Below are positions 25,247 through 31,960 of a stretch of 64,000 nucleotides of DNA, in pieces. Within the stretch, counting starts at the first letter, position 1. Each line of letters opens with the position of its first letter. The stretch comes from Terrabacter sp. Root181 (GTDB lineage Bacteria; Actinomycetota; Actinomycetes; Actinomycetales; Dermatophilaceae). Below the pieces are notes generated by a model. The model was not told where the DNA came from. It saw only the letters and a program-made list of their open reading frames with translations, and made no database searches. The DNA is taken from positions 133-64,132 of the forward strand of contig NZ_LMHU01000007.1 in NCBI RefSeq assembly GCF_001428505.1, given 5' to 3'. Both the position numbers and the translations under genes were made by a program.

Positions 25247-25416
25247 AGCCCGACGCTGCCACCGCAAAAACCGTCGACAGAGCACTTGTGAGACCGGAGT
25301 TCCTGAGAGATCATCGTGCGCGCCACCGCCTGCCCTCTCTGCTTGAGCCAGGCGGTGGCGCTATGGACGAGATACCCTTCGTGCCCGAACCTGCACCCGG
25401 TAAGCCCGTCAAGTGA
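25243..25416 (+). CDS. Short hypothetical protein
   Basis: A 57-residue frame starting with ATG at 25243, 4 bases after a strong AGGAGGAA ribosome site. It ends in EIPFVPEPAPGKPVK, and its TGA overlaps the GTG of the next gene. A perfect 13-bp inverted repeat lies inside it (25320-25361), which is odd for coding DNA and makes the middle of the frame doubtful; an internal ATG at 25363 could be the true start of a 17-residue peptide. Confidence 0.4.
   Translation: MKPDAATAKTVDRALVRPEFLRDHRARHRLPSLLEPGGGAMDEIPFVPEPAPGKPVK
25320..25361. terminator. Perfect inverted repeat inside the small-gene cluster
   Basis: GCGCCACCGCCTG pairs with CAGGCGGTGGCGC (13 bp, 16-base loop). It has the strength of a terminator stem but no T-tract, and lies within an open frame. 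It could be a terminator of the upstream genes or a regulatory hairpin. Confidence 0.4.
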
Positions 25417-25915
25417 CCGACGAGAGGGCGTCTACGCCCGACCTGCTGCGCTACCTCGCCGACCCACCGACTGGCTCGCTCACCGACCAGGCGACGAGGC
25501 CCTCGACGCCTCCGACGAGCTCCAACTCATCGCCGCCATGGTCGTTGCCACCAGCGACACCCACGAGCCCGGGGTGTACGCCGGCCCCTGCGACATCTGC
25601 GGCGACGAGCTCTACGCGAAGCCCGGCGCGAGAGTCGTCCACTGCCGCCTCTGCAACGTCGACTACGACGTCGAGCCTCGCCGGCAGAAGCTCCTCAAGA
25701 AGGCCGAGAGCAAGCTCCTCGGTGCCGCCGACATCGCCCGCGTCCTGACCGGCGTAGGCCTCAAGGTCACCCCCGAACGAGTCCGCACATGGATCGCTCG
25801 CGAGCAGCTCAAGCCCGCCGGGATTGACCGTGCGCGCCGCCCGCTCTACCGCCTACGCGACGCCCAGAGGCTCGCCGAGCAGGGCCCGTTCAAGGCGACA
25901 CGGCAGGCTGCTTGA
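25413..25915 (+). pseudogene. Zinc-ribbon plus helix-turn-helix protein, frameshifted
   Basis: The front (TDERASTPDLLRYLADPP, from GTG 25413) is in one frame; the rest (DWLAHRPGDEALDASDELQL, then CDICGDELYAKPGARVVHCRLC, a four-Cys ribbon, then LLGAADIARVLTGVGLKVTP with a MerR/excisionase-like helix-turn-helix) is in another. The shift lies near 25468. The organisation is typical of small regulators of integrated actinobacterial elements. With the front lost to a frameshift it is probably inactive, unless an internal start is used. Confidence 0.6.
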
Positions 25916-25978
25916 CCACATCAGCCCTTCTGTCACGCATTCGAGCAGTGGGACGACCCATACCCACTCCACGACCGA

Positions 25979-26012
25979 AGGCCCACCTCACCCCTCGTTG
26001 AGGTGGGCCTTT
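25979..26012. terminator. Intrinsic terminator
   Basis: AGGCCCACCTCA pairs with TGAGGTGGGCCT (12 bp, 8-base loop), followed by TT. It ends the small-gene cluster. Confidence 0.7.
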
Positions 26013-26442
26013 CACATGCCCCCCGCCGCCGCCGACCACACGCAGCCAGCCACGAGCGGCACCGTGCGAGCGAGCAGCGGGCCCACCGTCTCGGCCATGT
26101 GAGGGGACACGCCGAGACCGCCGGCGGCCGCAGACCTCCAACCCGACACATGGGTGTGCGTCGAGAACAGGCCCGAGGTGCGGCCGCCGGCACCCGGCGT
26201 ATGGCTGAAACGTGCTGACCTGCGTGACGCGGAGAGCCCGGCGAGTGTGCGCCACTGGGGCTGGGTCGAGCCCAGTGCGCGGATGGAACGCGGAAGCACT
26301 CCTCCTGTGTCATGCCGATGTGCGGACGCGGCAGTGAGGCTCCCACGTTCTTGGCTGGAGCAGTGTGGCCCAAGCTGCGTACACGCAGGTCTGTCGCACC
26401 ACGGTTGGAACTATCTGGAACCCGCGCTCCGCCGCCTGCTCT
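26013..26442. other. Gene-free stretch
   Basis: About 430 bases before the second aldo-keto reductase gene. Only Arg/Pro-rich shadow frames are seen. No repeat or RNA structure was recognised. Confidence 0.4.
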
Positions 26443-26448
26443 TAGGCT
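26443..26448 (+). promoter_or_regulatory. -10 element of a leaderless promoter
   Basis: TAGGCT, then 6 bases, then the ATG of the aldo-keto reductase at 26455. Confidence 0.5.
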
Positions 26449-26454
26449 GGAGCG

Positions 26455-27426
26455 ATGGAGCAGAGAAGACTGGGCAACACCGGACTACGAGTGAGTCGCC
26501 TCGCGCTCGGCTGCATGAGCTACGGCGACCCCACCACCGCCGCCGCGCACCTCTGGGCCCTCGACGACGACGCGGCCGAACCCTTCTTCCGCCAAGCCGT
26601 CGACCTCGGCATCACCTTCTGGGACACCGCCAACGTCTACCAGCACGGGACCTCCGAGGAGCTCGTCGGCCGCGCCATCAAGCGGTACGCGCGCCGCGAG
26701 GACATCGTGCTGGCCACCAAGGTCCACGGGAAGATGCACGACGGCCCGGGCGGCCAGGGCCTGTCCCGCAAGGCCATCCTCGAACAGGTCGACGCCTCCC
26801 TGACGCGGCTCGGGACCGACTACATCGATCTCTACCAGATCCACCGTTTCGACCCGGAGACTCCGGTCGAGGAGACGATGGAAGCCCTGCACGACGTCGT
26901 CCAGGCCGGCAAGGCCCGCTATCTCGGGGCCTCCTCCATGTACGGATGGCAGTTCGCGAAGCTCCAGCAGGCAGCGCACCTGGGCGGGTGGACCCCGTTC
27001 GTGTCCATGCAGAACCAGTACAACCTGCTGAGGCGGCACGACGAGCCCGAGCTGATGGCCATGTGCGCCGACATGGGCGTAGGTCTGATCCCGTACTCGC
27101 CGCAGGGCAAGGGACGTCTCGCGCGACCGTGGGGCGAGCAGTCCCACCGCTCCACCGTGGACCACGTCGTTCAGGCCTTCGACTCACCACTTGACGAGCC
27201 CGTCGTCACCGCAGTCCAGAAGGTGGCGGATGCTCGCGGCATCAGCATGGCGCAGGTTGCTCTCGCTTGGGTGCTCAACAACTCCGCCGTCTCAGCTGCG
27301 ATCGTCGGCGCGACCAAACCTCACCACCTATCCGAAGCGGTAGCGGCCCTTGACGTCCACCTCACCGACGACGAAAACTCTGCGCTGGAAGCGCCCTACA
27401 CGCACCACGGGCCGTCGTGGTTCTAG
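26455..27426 (+). CDS. Aldo/keto reductase
   Basis: A 323-residue oxidoreductase of the YajO/AKR12-13 type. The tetrad is Asp/Tyr in TFWDTANVYQ, Lys in VLATKVHG, His in LYQIHRFDPET. The cofactor loop is AAIVGATKPHHLSEA. It differs clearly from the reductase at 19158 (insertions around residues 30 and 105), so the two are not a recent duplication. It is intact although genes on both sides are broken, suggesting it is retained or recently acquired. Confidence 0.85.
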   Translation: MEQRRLGNTGLRVSRLALGCMSYGDPTTAAAHLWALDDDAAEPFFRQAVDLGITFWDTANVYQHGTSEELVGRAIKRYARREDIVLATKVHGKMHDGPGGQGLSRKAILEQVDASLTRLGTDYIDLYQIHRFDPETPVEETMEALHDVVQAGKARYLGASSMYGWQFAKLQQAAHLGGWTPFVSMQNQYNLLRRHDEPELMAMCADMGVGLIPYSPQGKGRLARPWGEQSHRSTVDHVVQAFDSPLDEPVVTAVQKVADARGISMAQVALAWVLNNSAVSAAIVGATKPHHLSEAVAALDVHLTDDENSALEAPYTHHGPSWF

Positions 27427-27581
27427 CCAGTCGGCCCCTCGGCAGATCCCCTGACTCCGCCGAGCACGGACCCGGGAAGCAATAACCGGATTTGCCGCGA
27501 GCCGAGCGTTCCCCGATGAATAGAGGGGTGCGCCAGCAGGCACTTGCATCCCGTGCTGAGGTACGGGTTTACCGTCATTGT

Positions 27582-27917
27582 ATGAACCTCAACCTGATCG
27601 ACGACAACCCTTGGGTCCCCTCGGCCTGCACCCTGCCGATCGAGGACCAGCCGCTCCGTGTCGCCGAGTTCGACGACTTCTTCGCCCACGACGCGGTGGG
27701 CCTGAACCGGCTGTCGCCGAACCAGCTGCGGTTCGAAGTCCGCGCTGATGCGGCTGCCGCCAGCCGCGCGGCCAGCCTCGCTGTCAAGTAGACCGGCTGC
27801 TCCTCGTTCTTCACGTTCGAGCTGACGATCTCCGCGGGCGCTGTCGACCTGGTCGTGACCACGGCGGAGACCCATGCGGCCGTCCTCGCGGCGTCGGCGA
27901 CCGCGCCGAGCGCCTGA
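27582..27917 (+). pseudogene. Metal-module hypothetical protein interrupted by an amber codon
   Basis: The frame starts MNLNLIDDNPWVPSACTLPI, continues through RVAEFDDFF and LSPNQLRFEV, meets TAG at 27789, and goes on in the same frame as TGCSSFFTFELTISAG to TGA at 27915. The conserved CSSFFTF block lies after the stop, where intact relatives have a Glu/Gln-like residue and two Cys. It is therefore one gene with a nonsense mutation. It lies directly upstream of a MerR regulator, as relatives do. Confidence 0.65.
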
Positions 27918-27933
27918 TCCCTGGAGCCACGGC

Positions 27934-28629
27934 ATGACGGGCCTGAGGTCCGGACAGGTGGCGGACCTGGTGGGCATCAACGTCGAGACCCTCCGCTATT
28001 ACGTGCGACGCGGCATCATCGCCGAACCGGACCGATCCCTCGGCGGGCACCGGATGTACAGCGAGGAGACCGTCACCACACTGCGCGTCATCAAGGCAGC
28101 GCAGCACCTCGGCTTCACCCTCTTCGAGGTCGCAGAGCTGCTCGAGGCCGGTCGGCACCGGCATGGCAGCGGACTGCAGGCCAAGACCGAGGCGAAGCTC
28201 GCAGAGGTGGAGCGCAAGATCGCCGACCTCGAGGTCATCCGGGACAGCTTGGTCGCGGCGCGTGAGGCCGGGTGCGACGACCTCGTCGCCTGCGCTGGAT
28301 CGGAATGCTGCCCGATCCCGTTCGTCCAGATCACCACCCGACCCGAGACGAGCAGTCGGTCAAGCCTGCCATCAAGGACCGCCACCTGTACGGCGTGGGC
28401 GCAGCAGCCTGCGCCGTCTGCTGCGCCGCACCGATCATCGGTGTGCTCGGCTTGGCAGGAGCTGCCGCCGCCGCCGTCTCCTTCGCTTTCGCCGGGCTCG
28501 CCTTCCCATTGGTTGTCGCAGGCATCGGCCTGGTGCTCACGCTTGCACGCCGCCGCACCGAACGCGCGCAGCACTGCTCTCCCGCCGCAGGACGTCCCGG
28601 TGGACGTGACCATCGGCCCGCCGCGGTAG
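27934..28629 (+). CDS. MerR-family metal-responsive regulator, 3' end uncertain
   Basis: The N-terminus is a MerR helix-turn-helix (GLRSGQVADLVGINVETLRY YVRRGII), then a dimerisation helix, then a metal-loop with CDDLVACAGSECCPIPF, whose Cys cluster suggests a thiophilic metal. Clear homology ends near 28330. The frame runs on to 28629 through sequence that in another frame encodes a membrane protein, so the original stop seems lost. It lies 16 bases after the amber-interrupted gene and probably regulated it. Confidence 0.65.
   Translation: MTGLRSGQVADLVGINVETLRYYVRRGIIAEPDRSLGGHRMYSEETVTTLRVIKAAQHLGFTLFEVAELLEAGRHRHGSGLQAKTEAKLAEVERKIADLEVIRDSLVAAREAGCDDLVACAGSECCPIPFVQITTRPETSSRSSLPSRTATCTAWAQQPAPSAAPHRSSVCSAWQELPPPPSPSLSPGSPSHWLSQASAWCSRLHAAAPNARSTALPPQDVPVDVTIGPPR
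28305..28629 (+). pseudogene. Small Cys-rich membrane protein (MerT-like CCAAP type), frameshifted
   Basis: One frame gives KDRHLYGVGAAACAVCCAAP and then a long hydrophobic stretch (IIGVLGLAGAAAAAVSFAFA, GLAFPLVVAGIGLVLTLA) and RRRTERAQHCSP: two membrane helices with a Cys pair, as in small metal-uptake proteins. Near 28590 the natural tail (PVDVTIGPPR then TAG) is found in a different frame, so an indel has broken the 3' end. The start is also unclear. It overlaps the MerR frame. Confidence 0.6.
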
Positions 28630-28649
28630 CCGACTACCCTTCCACGTCC

Positions 28650-28985
28650 ATGGACACCCTGCGCAGCATCGTGCTCTTCGTCGCCGCAGCGATCGCCGAG
28701 ATCGGCGGTGCCTGACTGATCTGGCAGGGAGTCCGTGAGCGTCGGGGATGGGCCTGGATAGGTGCCGGCATCATCGCCCTCGGGGTCTACGGCTTCGTCG
28801 CCACGCTGCAGCCCGACGCCAACTTCGGCCGCATCCTCGCCGCCTACGGAGGGGTCTTCGTCGCGGGATCACTCGCCTGGGGCATGGTGGCCGACGGCTT
28901 CAAACCTGACCGTTACGACATCATCGGTGCGCTCATCTGCCTGGTCGGGGTCTCGATCATCATGTGCAGCCCGCGCCCGGACTGA
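28650..28985 (+). pseudogene. YnfA/UPF0060 small membrane protein with in-frame TGA
   Basis: MDTLRSIVLFVAAAIAEIGG A is followed by TGA at 28713 and then [40 protein letters not shown] and a third and fourth helix, ending CSPRPD. YnfA proteins have Trp at the stop position (GAWLIW), so TGG has become TGA. The rest of the 111-codon frame is perfect, so the mutation is recent. The family is small multidrug-resistance-like and often sits in metal-response loci. Confidence 0.8.
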
Positions 28986-29165
28986 ACGTCCAGATTTGCC
29001 GCACTGAGGGCGGCTTCGATCGTCACACTTTGCCGCCGGGGCGTCGTGCCGATTTCAGGACGTCCCAAAAGGGATGGCGCCTGCATTCAGCGGACGCGAG
29101 AAACTGCTGATGGTCGGGGCAGAGTCAGTTCGGTCCCGCGCCATCCTGTTTCCGATACCCCTTCG

Positions 29166-29522
29166 CTACGGCGACGGGGGCATGAAGGACGCGATGTCGC
29201 CATAGGCGCGCATCGCGTCGATCCGATCGGCCGCCAGGTCATAGGCAACGCAGAAGAGGATGCGATCTTCGTCGCCGGCGCCGGCGCATGTTCCTTCGAG
29301 GTAGGCCCCGCCCTGGGCGGACATCAGTTGACGGGTGCTCAGATCGGGCATGCGAGCGTGCAAGCCGTTGATGGCCCCTTCCACGGCCTCAGCACCGTGG
29401 ACTACCGCGCCACTCTGAATCGTGGTCCATGTGACGTCCTCGGTGAAGAACTGCTGGAAGCTGCCCGTACCAAGAGCTGTGAAGTAGGCGGACATCGTCT
29501 GGCTGGTGTCGTCGGTCGACAT
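29166..29522 (-). CDS. NTF2-like / SnoaL-like protein
   Basis: A 118-residue cone-fold protein. The pattern MSAYFTALGTGSFQQFFTEDVTW and DRIDAMRAYGDIASFM is typical of nuclear-transport-factor-2-like small enzymes and binding proteins. ATG at 29522 gives the normal N-terminus; a longer start at 29543 is possible. Substrate unknown. It lies in the mobile zone and looks intact. Confidence 0.7.
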   Translation of the reverse strand: MSTDDTSQTMSAYFTALGTGSFQQFFTEDVTWTTIQSGAVVHGAEAVEGAINGLHARMPDLSTRQLMSAQGGAYLEGTCAGAGDEDRILFCVAYDLAADRIDAMRAYGDIASFMPPSP

Positions 29523-29727
29523 CCGGGCTCCCTGCTTCGGCAATCACGAAAGGGTCCACTCAGTGTGCGCCGCTTCCTGCGGATCCACCAGCGGCCTCTG
29601 CGCCCGAAGCCCCTGGGCTGCTATCCGCACATGTCGCTTGCCGCATGTTCGTTCTCAACACAGGAGATCGCTACGCGGACCACACCCCGTGACGGCCGAC
29701 GACTCGCGAACTCGACCCGTCTGTCCG

Positions 29728-29895
29728 TCATTCTTTCCAAGAGCGAGGGCCTAGCGGAGCGCCTCCTTGTCGCATCTGCCTGGTCGCCATCAGCTCCTGA
29801 TGGCCGCAGCGCTGGCAGACGAGCATGTCCTTGTCCCCGGGCTTGTGGAGGTACATGTGGCCCATGACCCAGCACGGGAAGTTCTTCAAGCGCAT
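29728..29895 (-). CDS. Small putative zinc-binding protein
   Basis: A 55-residue protein beginning MRLKNFPCWVMGHMYLHKPG and containing VCQRCGH. One Cys-x4-His knuckle and one CxxC make a plausible zinc site, as in DUF1660-like proteins of prophages. The start is set by conservation-like composition rather than a clear ribosome site; the frame is open far upstream. Function unknown. Confidence 0.5.
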   Translation of the reverse strand: MRLKNFPCWVMGHMYLHKPGDKDMLVCQRCGHQELMATRQMRQGGAPLGPRSWKE

Positions 29896-30116
29896 ACTCG
29901 ATCGTCCACCCGCCCGCGCCCGAGCGGTATGGGTTTCGGCATTCCGAGGAATTCGTCGAGCAGGCTGAAGACCGCGGTGAACCGATCGACTGGCAGCAGG
30001 GCGTAGCGGACCGAATGCTTGCTTGGCGAGTCGAAGCCGGCGGCTGAACGAAGACAGGGTGGAACGGCCAGTCATGCCGCTGGTCGCGGTCCTCGAATCG
30101 GCTAGCGCCTTCTCAC

Positions 30117-30164
30117 CAAAGCGGCGCCGGGGCCATGGAGCGCATCTTCGGCCAGGAGCCGTGA
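30117..30164 (+). pseudogene. 3'-end remnant of a second tyrosine integrase
   Basis: GAGAMERIFGQEP then TGA matches the integrase C-terminus at 15841-15924, and the DNA stays similar from here through the hairpin into the tRNA. Nothing of the catalytic domain remains. It marks the integrase-proximal end of the element next to tRNA-Val. Confidence 0.5.
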
Positions 30165-30260
30165 CCGACGTGCTCGCAGCGCCGGGGCCACGATCTGGAT
30201 CGATAGTCACTCACTTAGTCACTCAGTCCGAGATCTGCGCGCCCGAGCCCACACGACATG

Positions 30261-30298
30261 ACAGCCCCTGACTGGCGTTTCCGCTGGTCAGGGGCTGT
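30261..30298 (-). terminator. Terminator hairpin downstream of tRNA-Val
   Basis: ACAGCCCCTGAC pairs with GTCAGGGGCTGT (12 bp, 14-base loop). It lies 8 bases beyond the CCA end of tRNA-Val in the direction of transcription. There is no long T-tract. A near copy sits at 16025-16060. Confidence 0.6.
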
Positions 30299-30305
30299 CT
30301 CGTGC

Positions 30306-30380
30306 TGGTGGGCGATACTGGGTTTGAACCAGTGACCTCTTCCGTGTCAAGGAAGCGCGCTACCGCTGCGCCAATCGCCC
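30306..30380 (-). tRNA. tRNA-Val (GAC)
   Basis: A full cloverleaf of 75 bases can be drawn on the minus strand: acceptor GGGCGAT/ATCGCCC, D-stem GCGC, anticodon stem CTTCC/GGAAG with loop TTGACAC (anticodon GAC), T-arm ACTGG-TTCAAAC-CCAGT, discriminator A and an encoded CCA. It is the third gene of a Gly-Cys-Val cluster. Its 3' end is the attachment site copied at 16069 and 18874. Confidence 0.93.
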
Positions 30381-30413
30381 GTGGTGTTGCTGGTACTGCG
30401 TGGTGTCTCACCG

Positions 30414-30484
30414 AGGTGGAGACGGGATTTGAACCCGTGTACGCGGCTTTGCAGGCCGCTGCCTCGCCTCTCGGCCACTCCACC
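30414..30484 (-). tRNA. tRNA-Cys (GCA)
   Basis: Minus-strand cloverleaf: acceptor GGTGGAG/CTCCACC, anticodon stem GCGGC/GCCGC with loop CTGCAAA (anticodon GCA), T-loop GTTCAAATC type, discriminator T. CCA is not encoded. Confidence 0.93.
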
Positions 30485-30512
30485 GTGGAAGGCAAGTGGA
30501 TCTTTGCCTCCG

Positions 30513-30585
30513 AGCGGACGACCGGGCTCGAACCGGCGACCTCAACCTTGGCAAGGTTGCGCTCTACCAACTGAGCTACGTCCGC
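30513..30585 (-). tRNA. tRNA-Gly (GCC)
   Basis: Minus-strand cloverleaf: acceptor GCGGACG/CGTCCGC, anticodon stem CAACC/GGTTG with loop TTGCCAA (anticodon GCC), T-loop TTCGAGC, discriminator T. CCA is not encoded. First gene of the leftward cluster. Confidence 0.93.
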
Positions 30586-30675
30586 GGGAACACCAGCGGT
30601 GTAACTTCCCCGCTCGTGCTTGGTAGACATTAGCCGATCGATCCACGAGATACAAAACCGGCTCTGGTCGCCCCG

Positions 30676-31857
30676 TCAGCCCCGCCCCGCGGCCCGGTCG
30701 GGAGGCTTGGCCGAGGCGCCGTCGACAGCTCTGGACCCCTCGCCGACGCCCCGTTGGATCGCCGCCTTGATGGGTCCGTGGTCGCTGCTCTCGTACTGCT
30801 GGTCCCTCCCCCGGCGGGCATCGCCGGCCGGCACGTCGACGCCGTCCAACGTCGCGGGCGGGTCGGCGTCGGACGCCGTGGCACCTTCGCTCGCGTCGGT
30901 GTCGCTGCGGGCGATCAGGCCGCCGGCGCCCTCCATGGCCCAGTTGACCAGCCGGACGTCCGCGCCGTCGTGCAGGTCGACCGGCCAGAGGGTGCGCACG
31001 GCCGCGTTGAGGCCCGCGCCGATGAGGATGGCCACGGCCAACGCGTACAACCAGATGAGCAGGACGATGGGAGTGCTCAGGGGGCCGTAGATGGACGAGC
31101 CGCCCATCGACGCCTCGACCGAGATCCGGACGACGTAGGAGGCGCCGATCCAGATCGCCATGGCGAGAAGGGCGCCCGGCACGTTGCGCCTCCACGGGCT
31201 CCGCCGCGGGGTCGACACGTGGTACATCGACGCGAGCAGCAGCACGCTGAAGACGATGAGCGTCGGCCAGTAGAGCGCCTTGGTCACGGTCGCGGCGCCG
31301 TCGGGGAGCCATGAGGCCAGCAGCCCCGGCCCGAGGAGCATGAGTGGCAGCACGAGGATCGCCGCGAGGATGCCGAGCGTGTAGAGCAGCAGGCTGAAGG
31401 CGCGCATGTGCACGATGCCGCGGGCGTCCTTCTGCCCGTACATGATCGACACGGTGTCGACGAAGACGTTGAGGGCTCGGGAGCCAGACCACAGCGACAG
31501 GATGAAACCGACGGAGATGATGTCGACGCGTCCGCCCTTGAGCACGTCGTTGATGGTCGGCAGGAGCAGCTCGTTGATGCTCGACTCGGACAGGAAGCGC
31601 GAGGCGTAGACCTCGATGGCCGACACGATGGAGCTGATCGTGTCGGAGCCGATCCATCCGCCGACGAAGCCGAGCCCGCCGAAGAGCCCGAGGACCAGCG
31701 GCGGCAGGCTGAGGAGCATGAAGAACGCCCCCTCCGCCGCGAGCCCGGTGACGCGGTAGCGCAGGCACACCCGGATCGTCTCGAGGGTGAGCCGCGCCAG
31801 CGGGATGCCCCACGGCACTCGCTCCAGCACTGCCCGCATTCTCGTCCGCACGCTCAT
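30676..31857 (-). CDS. YihY/BrkB-family inner-membrane protein
   Basis: A 393-residue protein with about six membrane helices in residues 35-290 and the YihY family block (TGLAAEGAFFMLLSLPPLVL). The last 90 residues are hydrophilic and acidic/basic mixed, probably a disordered cytoplasmic tail. The family was once called ribonuclease BN, which is not supported. Role unknown; possibly envelope homeostasis. ATG at 31857 has both a GGAGG ribosome site and an upstream TAGCCT 8 bases away. Divergent from the acyl-CoA dehydrogenase gene. Confidence 0.85.
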   Translation of the reverse strand: MSVRTRMRAVLERVPWGIPLARLTLETIRVCLRYRVTGLAAEGAFFMLLSLPPLVLGLFGGLGFVGGWIGSDTISSIVSAIEVYASRFLSESSINELLLPTINDVLKGGRVDIISVGFILSLWSGSRALNVFVDTVSIMYGQKDARGIVHMRAFSLLLYTLGILAAILVLPLMLLGPGLLASWLPDGAATVTKALYWPTLIVFSVLLLASMYHVSTPRRSPWRRNVPGALLAMAIWIGASYVVRISVEASMGGSSIYGPLSTPIVLLIWLYALAVAILIGAGLNAAVRTLWPVDLHDGADVRLVNWAMEGAGGLIARSDTDASEGATASDADPPATLDGVDVPAGDARRGRDQQYESSDHGPIKAAIQRGVGEGSRAVDGASAKPPDRAAGRG

Positions 31858-31947
31858 CGCCTCCGAGGCTAACGGGGCCGCGACGGCACGCGGGACGCGT
31901 GACGGGCGCGACACTCGCCCGACGGGCCGGCCGGACCGGCCGCCGCC

Positions 31948-31953
31948 TAGTCT
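31948..31953 (+). promoter_or_regulatory. -10 element of a leaderless promoter
   Basis: TAGTCT, then 7 bases, then GTG at 31961 of the acyl-CoA dehydrogenase gene. Confidence 0.55.
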
Positions 31954-31960
31954 CGACGTG

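Larger units (their letters stand above)
29896..30305. other. Gene-free stretch before the tRNA cluster
   Basis: It holds the integrase remnant, the arm-like repeat at 30207 and the terminator hairpin, which are listed or described separately. No further gene is seen. Confidence 0.5.

Noticed and set aside
28713-28715. TGA in YnfA as a selenocysteine codon
   Set aside because: Relatives have Trp here, no SECIS-like hairpin follows, and neighbouring genes are also broken; a nonsense mutation is simpler.
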